NCBI GenBank assembly: GCA_027297005.1
Contig: JAPUIN010000304.1
Location: 1-14,586, forward strand
Length of the DNA stretch: 14,586 nt
Reading direction: 5' to 3'
Origin: Acidobacteriota bacterium
GTDB lineage: Bacteria > Acidobacteriota > Polarisedimenticolia > Gp22-AA2
Below, in pieces: positions 1 to 7,212 of the stretch. The notes under the pieces were generated by a model that saw only the letters and a list, made by a program, of their open reading frames with translations, was not told the origin of the DNA and did not search any database. How positions within the stretch are numbered: the stretch's first letter is position 1; every line of letters starts with the position of its first letter. The position numbers and the translations under genes are program-made.

Positions 1-1
1 G

Positions 2-448
2 CGCCTGTTCAAGTTCCGTTACGCCGGGCAGGAATGGTTCTCGCTGCGCCTCGCGCATATCCTCGAGTTCACGGCCCCTCTGCCGTTCATAACCGGCAAG
101 ACGATCTACGAATGGAGCGGCCGGGTCTGGATCGACGCTGAAAACTTCAACTTCCTGAAGGTCGAAGCATTGCCGGGCAATCAGGAGGAGCGCCTGAAGG
201 GGGAATTGCGTGCCTACCGGCAGGCTCCGCGGTTCCTGATCTACCCACTCGCCAGACGACCGACCGGCTCTTCCTACAGCATCACTTTTCTGAATGAGTT
301 CCAGAAGTTGTCGCTGCCGGATCTCGCCGAGGTCCGGCAGTTCACCATCAATCTGGAAGGACGTGAGGAATGGGGGAGCACCCTGTCTCTGCGGTACAGC
401 GGCTATCAGTTCTTCGGGGTCGAGGTGAAGGACCGGTTCCTGCGCTAG
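2..448 (+). CDS. C-terminal part of an unrecognised beta-rich protein (5' end outside window)
   Basis: The reading frame is open from the left edge (base 2) to TAG at 446-448, giving the last 148 residues. I cannot name a family with certainty. Alternating hydrophobic and polar residues, many aromatics and phrases such as GRVWIDAENF, LPDLAEVRQFTI and LRYSGYQFFGVEV suggest an extended beta-sheet, as in LolA-like or outer-membrane-associated proteins common in Acidobacteria; this is a resemblance from memory, not a search result. The piece contains no membrane segment. The gene is convergent with mnmG, and its last 101 bases overlap the extended 3' end of mnmG. It probably does not share regulation with the leftward operon. 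The function is unknown. Confidence 0.75.
   Translation, partial: RLFKFRYAGQEWFSLRLAHILEFTAPLPFITGKTIYEWSGRVWIDAENFNFLKVEALPGNQEERLKGELRAYRQAPRFLIYPLARRPTGSSYSITFLNEFQKLSLPDLAEVRQFTINLEGREEWGSTLSLRYSGYQFFGVEVKDRFLR
314..340 (-). terminator. Strong hairpin just beyond the mnmG stop, possible end of the leftward operon
   Basis: Bases 314-325 pair with 329-340 to give a 12-bp stem (one T-G wobble) with a 3-base loop. It starts 7 bases past the mnmG stop codon (348-350) on the minus strand. No T-run follows on that strand, so it is not a classical intrinsic terminator. It could block 3' exonucleases or help Rho-dependent ending. It lies in the coding sequence for LPDLAEVRQ of the convergent gene, so the symmetry may be incidental. 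Confidence 0.3.
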
Positions 449-2387
449 ATGCCTGCCTGGGGATTTCGTGGGACCCCGTTCGGGACGCCGCGGAGCCAGC
501 GGAACCGGCACGTCGCTTCTTCTCGAGCAGGATGTTGATGAGAGTGATGGCCACCGGGGTGACCCCTGAGATGCGCGCCGCCTGCGCCAGGTTCTCGGGC
601 CGCGCGACCGTCAACTTCTCGATGATCTCATTCGACAGCCCCGGCACCGACGCGTAGTCGAACCGCACCGGGATCTGCCGGGCCTCATCGCGACGCATTC
701 TGGCGACGTCGCGCTCCTGGCGCTCGATGTAGCCGCCGTAGCGCAGGCGGTTCTCAACCGAAGCCCGCTCACGGCGCCCGAGGAGATTCGGCAGGGTGTT
801 CCCCAGGAACCGCTCCAGATCTTCGAGGCGGACGTCATTCCGCCGCAGCAGCAGGGCCGGTGTCGTCGGCGCGTTAATGCGGATCCCCAGGATCGAGCGC
901 GCCTTGTCCACGACCTCCGCACGGGGGGTGATCGCCGTGGTCTCCATGACTTCGTGGAATTGACGGATCCGCTCGCGCTTCTCGAGAAACCGCGCAAAGC
1001 GCTCCGATCCGATGAGGCCTAGACGCCGCCCGTAGTCGGTCAGGCGCAGGTCGGCGCTGTCGATGTCGAGCAGCAGCCGGTACTCGGCCCGCGAAGTGAA
1101 CATCCGATAAGGTTCGTTCGTTCCCTTCAGAACCAGATCATCAATCAGGACGCCGATGTACGCCTCGGCGCGGGAGGGTACGAACGGCGGTTCGCCGCGG
1201 ACCTTCAGCGCGCCGTTGATCCCCGCCATCAGACCGAGCGCCGCCGCTTCCTCGTAACCGGTCGTCCCGTTGATCTGGCCCGCCAGGAACAATCCGCGAA
1301 CCAATTTTGTCTCAAGGGAGTGGGTACAGGCGGTCGGAGGTACGAAATCGTACTCCACCGCGTAGCCTGCGCGCGCAATCTTCGCCTCCTCGAGGCCGGG
1401 GATTGAGTGGACCACCTGCCACTGAATCTCCTCGGGGAGGCTCATCGACAGGCCGTTCAGGTAGAGCCAGGGATGATCCCTGCCCTCCGGCTCGATGAAC
1501 AGCTGATGCCGATCGCGATCCGCGAATCGGACCACCTTGTCCTCGATCGAGGGACAGTACCGGGGACCGACCGACGTGATGGCGCCGCTGTAAAGGGGGG
1601 AGGCGTCGAGGTTGGCGCGAATCAGGTCGTGCGTTCGCGAACAGGTGAACGTGATGTGGCAATCGACCTGCGGCTGCTCGATCCGGACCGTCTCGAAGGA
1701 GAACGGGACCGGATCGGGATCACCCGGCTGCCGTTCGAGGCGGTCCAGATTGACCGTGTCACGCAGGACTCGTGGCGGGGTGCCGGTCTTCAATCGACCG
1801 ATCGACAGGCCGCAACGAGCGAGGGCGCGCGACAGACCTACGGACGGCGACTCGCCGACCCGGCCGCCCGGGCGGCTCTCGAGCCCGACGTGCAGCAGGC
1901 CCCGCAGAAATGTCCCGCTCGTCACGATGACGACACCGGCAGCGAGTGACCGTCCGTCGGCGAGGATGATCCCGCGCGCAGTCCCCCCTTCGATGATCAG
2001 ATCCGACGCCTCCCCCTCGAGGATCGTCAGACCCGGGGTCGCCTCGACGGTCGCGCTCATCCACCGCGGGTAGGCGTCCTTGTCGGCTTGGGCCCTGGGG
2101 GCCTGAACTGCGGGACCGCGGCTGGCGTTCAGCAGGCGGAACTGGATCCCGGTCGCGTCGATGGCGCGCCCCATCTCCCCCCCAAGAGCGTCGATGTCCC
2201 GGACGAGTTGCCCCTTGGCGACCCCCCCGATCGCCGGGGAACACGACAGGCGACCGATGGCGCTGGTGTCGAGGGTGACGAGCGCCGTCTCGCAACCCAT
2301 ACGCGCGGCTGCGAGCGCCGCCTCGCAGCCGGCGTGGCCGGCCCCGATAACGATGACGTCGAATGCTTCCGGATCGATGCTGCTCAT
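348..2387 (-). CDS. mnmG: tRNA uridine-34 5-carboxymethylaminomethyl modification enzyme MnmG (GidA)
   Basis: MnmG is the FAD-dependent partner of MnmE. Together they add (carboxymethyl)aminomethyl groups to C5 of wobble U34 in a set of tRNAs in the cytoplasm. The 679-residue product starts with a Rossmann dinucleotide fold (GAGHAG at residues 15-20). It keeps the conserved SCSPAIGG segment (Cys49), PRYCPSIEDKV (Cys278, matching the catalytic Cys277 of E. coli), QINGTTGYEEAAALG, and the C-terminal helical domain ending near ISGVTPVAITLINILLEKKR. Most family members stop about there, at roughly 620-630 residues. Here the frame continues for 54 more Ser/Arg/Pro/Gly-rich residues and runs 101 bp into the convergent gene. 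The ATG at 2387 overlaps the mnmE stop (ATGA), implying translational coupling. Confidence 0.97.
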   Translation of the reverse strand: MSSIDPEAFDVIVIGAGHAGCEAALAAARMGCETALVTLDTSAIGRLSCSPAIGGVAKGQLVRDIDALGGEMGRAIDATGIQFRLLNASRGPAVQAPRAQADKDAYPRWMSATVEATPGLTILEGEASDLIIEGGTARGIILADGRSLAAGVVIVTSGTFLRGLLHVGLESRPGGRVGESPSVGLSRALARCGLSIGRLKTGTPPRVLRDTVNLDRLERQPGDPDPVPFSFETVRIEQPQVDCHITFTCSRTHDLIRANLDASPLYSGAITSVGPRYCPSIEDKVVRFADRDRHQLFIEPEGRDHPWLYLNGLSMSLPEEIQWQVVHSIPGLEEAKIARAGYAVEYDFVPPTACTHSLETKLVRGLFLAGQINGTTGYEEAAALGLMAGINGALKVRGEPPFVPSRAEAYIGVLIDDLVLKGTNEPYRMFTSRAEYRLLLDIDSADLRLTDYGRRLGLIGSERFARFLEKRERIRQFHEVMETTAITPRAEVVDKARSILGIRINAPTTPALLLRRNDVRLEDLERFLGNTLPNLLGRRERASVENRLRYGGYIERQERDVARMRRDEARQIPVRFDYASVPGLSNEIIEKLTVARPENLAQAARISGVTPVAITLINILLEKKRRAGSAGSAASRTGSHEIPRQASSAGTGPSPRPRRTDSRCTAETGCSPIPHVLPD

Positions 2388-3892
2388 TTCCCTATGCAGA
2401 AGTTCTTGAAGATCCGTTCATAGATGTCCTCGACCCCCACCTCTCCCGTGATCTCGCCGAGGTAATTGAGCGCCTGCTTCAGGTCACAGACGAGGTACTC
2501 CTCGCCGACGCCGTTGCGCGCTCCGCCTTCGGCGCGGCTCAGCGCCTCAGCCACGCGTAACAGACGGTCGTAGTGCCTCGCGTTGGTGATAAACAGCCCC
2601 TCCCTGCTCGCCGCGCCGCCGCCTGTCACCATCTCCTCCAACCGTTTTCTTAAATCGGCAATCCCTTCCCCGGTGCGCGCGGAGACAGTCAGCGCGTCGC
2701 ACGACTTGCGGAAGTAGAGCACGCGTTCCATGCCGAGTCTGCAGTCGAGATCCGACTTGTTCAGGACGACGACGGAACGGGCCGGAGCGATCCGCTTCAA
2801 CAACGCCTGCTCCGCCGGCAGCAGGGTACGCGACCAGTCGAGAACCACAATGAACTGGTCGGCTGTCTCGATCTGGCCCTCTGCCCTGCGCACTGCCTCG
2901 GCATCAGCCGCATCGGCCGCCTCCTTGAGGCCGGCCGTATCGATCAGCGTGGAGGCGACACCGCCGAGATCGAGCACCTCCTCGAGAAGATCGCGCGTCG
3001 TGCCGGCGAGCGGTGTCACGATGGCTCGGTTCTCTTCGAGGAGACGGTTAAACAGGCTCGATTTTCCCACGTTCGGCAGACCGATGATCGCAACCCGGGA
3101 TCCCTCCCGCACGCGGCGTCCTCTCTCGAACGTTCCCGCCAGCTGCTCAACGTCCCGTTTCAGCACCCCCGTCCGATCCAGGAGGCCGCCTTCTGGGTGG
3201 AACCGCGAGGCATCCTCCTCCTCGGAAAACTCGATCGACGCCTCGATTCCGGCGACGATCTCGGCCAGCCGATCCTTCAGCCGCTCGACTTCGTTGGTGA
3301 TGCGTCCTTCGATCTGGTCGTGGGCGATCTTTGCCTGGAAGGTCGTGCGCGCCTCGATGAGATCTCGAATCGCCTCGGCCTGCGTGGCATCGATGCGACC
3401 GTTCAGAAACGCCCGCAGGGTGAACTCGCCAGGGGTGGCCGGACGGGCGCCGGCTTTGACCGCGGCCACGACCATCCATTTCAGGACGGCCGGGCTGCCG
3501 TGCGCCCATAGCTCGGCGCTCTCCTCGCCGGTGAAGCTCCGCGGACGTCGGAACGCAACGAGGTACCCGTGATCGATCGTCTCGCCTTCGGCCGCCAGGA
3601 AGCGGCCGAAGATGAGGCGGTTCGGTTCGATCTCCGGGCGCGCTCCTCGCGAACCCGTCTCCGCGGGCGCGGGCGATCCGGACGAAGGAAACACAGACGC
3701 GGTTGAGAGTGGATGAAACAGACGCAGCGCGATTTCGACGGCGTCCGCGCCGGACAGTCGCACGACCCCGATTCCTCCCCGGCCAGGCGGCGTGGAGATG
3801 GCTACTATTGTGTCGGATCCCGGGGGGGAATCGCCGGACGGATGGGCGTCATGACCCGGGTCGTCACCCGATGGCGATCGCGGGGTATCCAT
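2384..3892 (-). CDS. mnmE: tRNA modification GTPase MnmE (TrmE/ThdF)
   Basis: MnmE is the folate-binding GTPase that works with MnmG in wobble-uridine modification. The 502-residue product has the N-terminal tetrahydrofolate-binding domain (DTIVAISTPPGRGGIGVVRLSG from residue 27), a helical domain, an inserted Ras-like G domain and the C-terminal FCIGK motif with the essential Cys. In the G domain I see the P-loop GLPNVGKS (271-278), the switch segment AGTTRD, DTAG and NKSD (378-381). It is longer than the usual 450-460 residues because of a 26-residue acidic/Ser/Pro-rich leader and an insert around residues 60-85. No in-frame ATG, GTG or TTG lies between the chosen ATG at 3892 and the conserved domain, so the leader looks genuine. 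A 20-base gap separates it from khpB. It overlaps mnmG by 4 bases. Confidence 0.97.
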   Translation of the reverse strand: MDTPRSPSGDDPGHDAHPSGDSPPGSDTIVAISTPPGRGGIGVVRLSGADAVEIALRLFHPLSTASVFPSSGSPAPAETGSRGARPEIEPNRLIFGRFLAAEGETIDHGYLVAFRRPRSFTGEESAELWAHGSPAVLKWMVVAAVKAGARPATPGEFTLRAFLNGRIDATQAEAIRDLIEARTTFQAKIAHDQIEGRITNEVERLKDRLAEIVAGIEASIEFSEEEDASRFHPEGGLLDRTGVLKRDVEQLAGTFERGRRVREGSRVAIIGLPNVGKSSLFNRLLEENRAIVTPLAGTTRDLLEEVLDLGGVASTLIDTAGLKEAADAADAEAVRRAEGQIETADQFIVVLDWSRTLLPAEQALLKRIAPARSVVVLNKSDLDCRLGMERVLYFRKSCDALTVSARTGEGIADLRKRLEEMVTGGGAASREGLFITNARHYDRLLRVAEALSRAEGGARNGVGEEYLVCDLKQALNYLGEITGEVGVEDIYERIFKNFCIGK

Positions 3893-3912
3893 CGCCGGTA
3901 CCCCCGGACCCG

Positions 3913-4446
3913 CTAGGAGCGGTCCCCGCCGGCATCGTCCTTCTTCACCGGTCGGATGGCCACACGCTTGAGAAACCCGTCTCCCTGGCTGCGAGTCTCG
4001 ATGGCATCGTTGTCCTCCAGTGCCAGATGGACGAGCCGGCGTTCATAGGGGTTCAGCGGGCTCAGCAGGCATTCCTCGCCGCGGTCGAGTGCCTTCTCGG
4101 CCGTGTGGCGGGCGATCTCCACGATCTCCTCCTCACGGATTCGCCGGAATCCGGCGCTGTCGACGTGGATCTTTTTCCCCTTGCGCCCGCGGTAGAGGAT
4201 CCGGTTCAAAAGATACTGGAGCGCGTTCAGGGCTTCGCCGCGCCGGTCCAGAAGATAGTCCCGATCCGCTCCTGTGAGGTCAACTTCGATCGTCTCCCCC
4301 GCGTCGCGCGCATCCGCGTCGACATCGAGCCCGAGGCCGCGCACGAGTCGGTCGGCCAGTTCCCGGACCCGCTGGGGGTCGACTGAGATCTCGGCCGGCT
4401 CAAGTCCGTCCTCCTGCCGGTTGTTCGGTTCCTGATCCATTGTCAC
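3913..4446 (-). CDS. khpB: KhpB/Jag-type RNA-binding protein (KH-like plus R3H domain)
   Basis: This is a cytoplasmic RNA-binding protein of the Jag/KhpB/EloR family, which is encoded next to yidC in many bacteria and affects cell envelope growth and RNA regulation in Gram-positive species. The 177-residue product has a charged leader, a KH-like domain (about 50-105, ending ALNALQYLLNRIL) and an R3H domain (about 110-175) with the typical NPYERRLVHLAL. The N-terminal Jag_N domain of Firmicute members (about 208 residues in total) is absent. The KH loop reads DRRG (67-70) where GXXG is expected, so nucleic-acid binding by that domain is doubtful; R3H looks intact. Start choice is open: GTG at 4446 or ATG at 4440, two codons later; no strong Shine-Dalgarno separates them. 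It lies 27 bases after yidC and 20 before mnmE. Confidence 0.9.
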   Translation of the reverse strand: MTMDQEPNNRQEDGLEPAEISVDPQRVRELADRLVRGLGLDVDADARDAGETIEVDLTGADRDYLLDRRGEALNALQYLLNRILYRGRKGKKIHVDSAGFRRIREEEIVEIARHTAEKALDRGEECLLSPLNPYERRLVHLALEDNDAIETRSQGDGFLKRVAIRPVKKDDAGGDRS

Positions 4447-4473
4447 GTGCCCGTCATCCCGGCCACCCTGTCC

Positions 4474-6276
4474 TCAGGCGGTCTTCCCCTCGGCCTCGAC
4501 CTGTCGGTTGACTAAGTATTGCTGTCCGATCGCGAGGAGGTTATTGACCAGCCAGTATAGCACCAGCCCCGAAGGCATGTTGAGCATGAAGAACGTGAAG
4601 ACCACGGGCATCATGTACATCATGCGCCGCTGCGTTGGATCGGGTATCGCGGACGACGTCATCATCTGCTGGATCAGCATGGTCGCCCCCATGACGATCG
4701 GCGTCACCCTCCACGGATCCATCTGCGAGAGATCACCAATCCATAAGATGAACGGCGCCTTGCGGAGCTCAATGGCAAGGGTCAACACCTTGAGGAAGCC
4801 GAGGAAGATCGGCATCTGCAGCAGCAGCATCAGGCAGCCTCCCATCTGCCCCATCGGGTTGACGCCTTCCCTGCGGTAAAGCGCCATCGTCTCCTCGTTC
4901 AACTGCTGGCGCACCTTTTGACGGGCACCAGCGTCGTGTTTTTCCATTGCTTTGCGTTCGAGCTTTTTGAAGCGCTCGCGCAGCGCCTTCATTTTCGGCT
5001 GCACGTTCTTCATCTTGTCCTGCATCTTCTTCATGTTGACCTGAGTCTTGTGCATGAAGGCGAAGAGGATAAGACGGATCGCAATGGTCAGCAGGATGAT
5101 CGCCCAGCCGTAGTTGCCGACGTAGCCGTAGAGAAACTTCAGCGCTTTGAACATCGGCTCGGCGACGAACCAGAACCATCCGAAATCGAGTAGCCCGTCA
5201 AGGCCACGATGCTGTGCCTGCAGGACCTCGTAGTCCTTCGGGCCGACGTACAGCAAGTAGTGATTAGCCCCGGGAATGAGGAGGAGCATGGAGAGATAGA
5301 ACTGCTCCCGGCCATCACGGACGCGCCGGTGCATCTCGGCATGCGTTCGCCCCGGCACTGGAGTGTCCGGGATGAACACCGCGGCGAAATACTTGTCGCT
5401 CACGCCGGCCCAGGCGATGTTTCCCGTCAGTCCCCACGGTTCATCCGGCTCGATCTGCGCCTGGCTTCTGAATTCCACCTCGCCGTTGATCTCCACCACC
5501 GCCCAGGAACCATCGGCGTAGTATCCCTTTTCCAGGCCGGTGTGCGCTGCGAACCCGGCCCCCCAGAGGACGTAGGGTGTCACGGGTCGTCCGGCGACCC
5601 TCACCGCCGCGCTGAACTCACCAAGATAGCCACCCGCATCGATGCGGAGCGTCTTCGTTGCGGCGAGCCCTCGACCATCGGCATAGGTGAACTGGACGTC
5701 GATGATTCTGCGCCCTTCAACCTGATACTCATCCCGCTCTACGCGATAAAGGGCGTCCCTCAGGCGCGATGTCGCATCGGGATTGTCGACGAGGATCTGC
5801 AGCGGTTGGATGTTCAGGTCTGCGGCGGCGGGAGAGACCAGATCGAGCGGCTCCCCTTCATCGTTCAGATAGTCCAGAAGTTTCCAGGAGGTGACCAGCG
5901 CGCCGCGGTTGCTGAGGCGAATCTCGTACAGATCGGTATCGATCTCGATGATCTCCTCCCCCTCGGCCGCGATCTCCACACCTGGTGTGATGTCGGGATC
6001 CGCAACCGCGGCCGTAACGCCCAGGATTCCAGGAATCGAAGGGGCACCGCCAGCTGCCTTGGTCACGATCGGCCGCTGGTCTCCGGGACGATCACCTCCC
6101 GTGGTGGAGGGCTGCAGCCCGGTCCCGCCATCCGGCAGGCTCTCGCCCGCCGGGGCGCTCACTCCATCAAAAGATTCCTCCAGTGATCGCGGGGGCAGAG
6201 CAGGGCTGAACAGCCACGACCATAGAAAGAAGAAGACGATCGAAACGATAACGGCGAGAACGAGACGCTTCTCCAT
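4474..6276 (-). CDS. yidC: Membrane protein insertase YidC (Oxa1 family)
   Basis: YidC inserts and folds inner-membrane proteins, alone or with SecYEG. The 600-residue product has the Gram-negative layout: TM1 near residues 5-24 (LVLAVIVSIVFFFLWSWLF), a Ser/Gly/Pro linker, a large periplasmic beta domain (about 100-345), then the conserved five-helix core. The hydrophilic-groove arginine is visible in TIAIRLI (Arg401, aligning with E. coli Arg366). The core also has GVNPMGQMGGC, LLLQMPIFLGFLKVL, FILWIGDLSQMDP and MPSGLVLYWLVNN. The cytoplasmic C1 hairpin (about 425-470) carries roughly 16 extra, highly charged residues compared with E. coli. The ATG at 6276 overlaps the last base of the yidD stop (TGATG), which fixes the start and suggests coupled translation with yidD. 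Confidence 0.97.
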   Translation of the reverse strand: MEKRLVLAVIVSIVFFFLWSWLFSPALPPRSLEESFDGVSAPAGESLPDGGTGLQPSTTGGDRPGDQRPIVTKAAGGAPSIPGILGVTAAVADPDITPGVEIAAEGEEIIEIDTDLYEIRLSNRGALVTSWKLLDYLNDEGEPLDLVSPAAADLNIQPLQILVDNPDATSRLRDALYRVERDEYQVEGRRIIDVQFTYADGRGLAATKTLRIDAGGYLGEFSAAVRVAGRPVTPYVLWGAGFAAHTGLEKGYYADGSWAVVEINGEVEFRSQAQIEPDEPWGLTGNIAWAGVSDKYFAAVFIPDTPVPGRTHAEMHRRVRDGREQFYLSMLLLIPGANHYLLYVGPKDYEVLQAQHRGLDGLLDFGWFWFVAEPMFKALKFLYGYVGNYGWAIILLTIAIRLILFAFMHKTQVNMKKMQDKMKNVQPKMKALRERFKKLERKAMEKHDAGARQKVRQQLNEETMALYRREGVNPMGQMGGCLMLLLQMPIFLGFLKVLTLAIELRKAPFILWIGDLSQMDPWRVTPIVMGATMLIQQMMTSSAIPDPTQRRMMYMMPVVFTFFMLNMPSGLVLYWLVNNLLAIGQQYLVNRQVEAEGKTA

Positions 6277-6500
6277 CAGGGAACCGGGTCGAACCCGCCG
6301 CGGCTGAACGGCTGGCAGCGTAACAGGCGTCGGATGGCCATCAACGTCCCGCGGGCAATCCCGTGGCGCTCGACTGCCGTGGCACCGTATTCGGAGCAGG
6401 AGGGGAGAAACCGACAGGCGGGCGGCAGTAGCGGTGAGATTACCCTTCGATAAGCGGTGAACAGAACAATGATGAGCCTCCTGGCCATCGTGACGATCAT
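6276..6500 (-). CDS. yidD: Membrane protein insertion efficiency factor YidD
   Basis: YidD is a small basic membrane-associated protein that assists YidC-dependent insertion. The 74-residue product contains the family signature: [12 protein letters not shown] with its cysteines, then a third Cys in [18 protein letters not shown] at the C-terminus. An amphipathic basic N-terminus ([20 protein letters not shown]) would anchor it to the membrane. The reading frame extends upstream to 6611, but that part lies inside rnpA and shows no family similarity. The ATG at 6500 gives the normal family length and overlaps the rnpA stop as ATGA, so I choose it. The stop shares one base with the yidC start. 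Confidence 0.95.
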   Translation of the reverse strand: MIVTMARRLIIVLFTAYRRVISPLLPPACRFLPSCSEYGATAVERHGIARGTLMAIRRLLRCQPFSRGGFDPVP

Positions 6501-6847
6501 GACGCCTTCCGGTACGGCCTCAGGCGTTTCAGAAAATCGGCCTCCAGCTCCTCGTACGGAACCTGATGGAGCCCCGGGCGACCGTTCACGACAATATCGA
6601 TGCACTTCCACTCCGACTTGTGCTTGCGGAAGATCTCACGAACGAGCCGCTTCGCACGGTTTCTCCGAACCGCCCCACCGACCCGTTTCGTCATGGTGAT
6701 GCCCAGGCGAGGCCGACCCCAGGAGTTCTGCATCACAAACAGTACGAATTTTCCGGAAGGGATCCGCCGCCCTTTGTGGTAGATGGTCTGGTATTCACTG
6801 CGCCTGCGGATTCGATCGAGAGGGCGGAACCGGTGATCGCCCGTCAC
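6497..6847 (-). CDS. rnpA: Ribonuclease P protein component
   Basis: RnpA is the protein subunit of RNase P, which binds the catalytic RNA and the 5' leader of pre-tRNA during maturation. The 116-residue product has the usual fold order: an N-terminal [23 protein letters not shown] segment with aromatic residues facing the pre-tRNA cleft, the central strand [16 protein letters not shown], and the hallmark RNR box [14 protein letters not shown]. The start is GTG at 6847, which overlaps the rpmH stop as GTGA; no better ATG exists upstream within the frame's conserved region. It overlaps yidD by 4 bases at its 3' end. The order rpmH-rnpA-yidD-yidC is one of the most conserved in bacteria. Confidence 0.96.
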   Translation of the reverse strand: MTGDHRFRPLDRIRRRSEYQTIYHKGRRIPSGKFVLFVMQNSWGRPRLGITMTKRVGGAVRRNRAKRLVREIFRKHKSEWKCIDIVVNGRPGLHQVPYEELEADFLKRLRPYRKAS

Positions 6848-6978
6848 ACCGCCAACCGTCGGCGGCCTCTTGCCCGCCGGCGGTTGAGGACTGCACGACC
6901 GCCTCGTGTGCTCATACGCGTGCGGAAGCCGTGTGTTTTATGACGGCGCCTGTTGTTCGGCTGAAAGGTGCGCTTCAT
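6844..6978 (-). CDS. rpmH: 50S ribosomal protein L34
   Basis: L34 is a very small, arginine-rich protein of the large ribosomal subunit. The frame encodes exactly 44 residues beginning [20 protein letters not shown] and ending [12 protein letters not shown], which matches the family along its whole length. GAGGG lies 7 bases before the ATG. It is the first gene of the leftward operon; its stop overlaps the GTG start of rnpA by four bases. The promoter at 7029-7058 lies about 50 bases upstream, leaving a leader of about 40 bases. Confidence 0.97.
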   Translation of the reverse strand: MKRTFQPNNRRRHKTHGFRTRMSTRGGRAVLNRRRARGRRRLAV

Positions 6979-7028
6979 ACTCGGTCCCTCAGGCCCCTGC
7001 TTCAGTCGCTAAAGTGCGGGAAAGGCGG

Positions 7029-7058
7029 ATTATCTCCCCGGGGGGAGGAGGGTGTCAA
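7029..7058 (-). promoter_or_regulatory. Sigma70-type promoter of the rpmH operon
   Basis: Reading the minus strand, TTGACA (7058-7053, perfect -35) is followed after 18 bases by GATAAT (7034-7029, five of six in the -10). Transcription would start about 40 bases before the rpmH ATG. The spacer is a C-rich run followed by CCGGGG. Confidence 0.8.
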
Positions 7059-7068
7059 GTAAGGCACC

Positions 7069-7083
7069 AACGAGTGGGTCGTT
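7069..7083. promoter_or_regulatory. Dyad copy 1 (AACGA-GTGGG-TCGTT), candidate operator near the rpmH promoter
   Basis: This is a perfect 5-bp inverted repeat with a 5-base centre, 10 bases upstream of the rpmH -35 element. It is nested in a second inverted repeat, GGCACC (7063-7068) with GGTGCC (7088-7093). It matches copy 2 at 13 of 15 positions. The binding protein is unknown. Confidence 0.4.
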
Positions 7084-7135
7084 GCCTGGTGCCCTCCGCG
7101 AAATCGCCTTAAAAAATTTTAGGCTGTCGTTAAAA

Positions 7136-7150
7136 AACGAGTTGATCGTT
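7136..7150. promoter_or_regulatory. Dyad copy 2 (AACGA-GTTGA-TCGTT), candidate operator over the dnaA -35
   Basis: This is a perfect inverted repeat, 6 bp if 7135 and 7151 are included, that covers the -35 hexamer of the dnaA promoter (7142-7147). A further TCGTT at 7127-7131 makes a second, overlapping dyad with the left arm. A protein bound here would be expected to repress the dnaA promoter. Confidence 0.4.
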
Positions 7151-7170
7151 TCCGGGGCCGGTGCTATATT
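7142..7170 (+). promoter_or_regulatory. Candidate sigma70-type promoter for dnaA
   Basis: TTGATC (7142-7147) and TATATT (7165-7170, five of six) are separated by 17 bases. An A-rich tract directly upstream (7131-7137) could act as an UP element. Start of transcription would be near 7177. A second TTGACA at 7368-7373 has no good -10 at the right spacing. Confidence 0.6.
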
Positions 7171-7212
7171 GCGCGCCTCTACACAGTACAACCAGCAAGG
7201 CGCGTTCGGATC

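Noticed and set aside
1407..1949. Plus-strand open frame of 180 codons opposite mnmG
   Set aside because: No domain pattern; the minus-strand frame encodes conserved MnmG residues through the same bases.
2730..3572. Long plus-strand open frame (280 codons) opposite mnmE
   Set aside because: Ser/Arg/Ala-rich low-complexity product with no family pattern; it mirrors the well-conserved mnmE and is expected in GC-rich DNA.
5209..6186. Plus-strand open frame of 325 codons opposite yidC
   Set aside because: It is antisense to the yidC periplasmic domain, with no recognisable motif or ribosome site; a shadow of yidC codon use.
6501..6611. Upstream extension of the yidD frame (37 codons)
   Set aside because: It lies inside rnpA and has no YidD similarity; the ATG at 6500 has the ATGA overlap and gives the normal family length.
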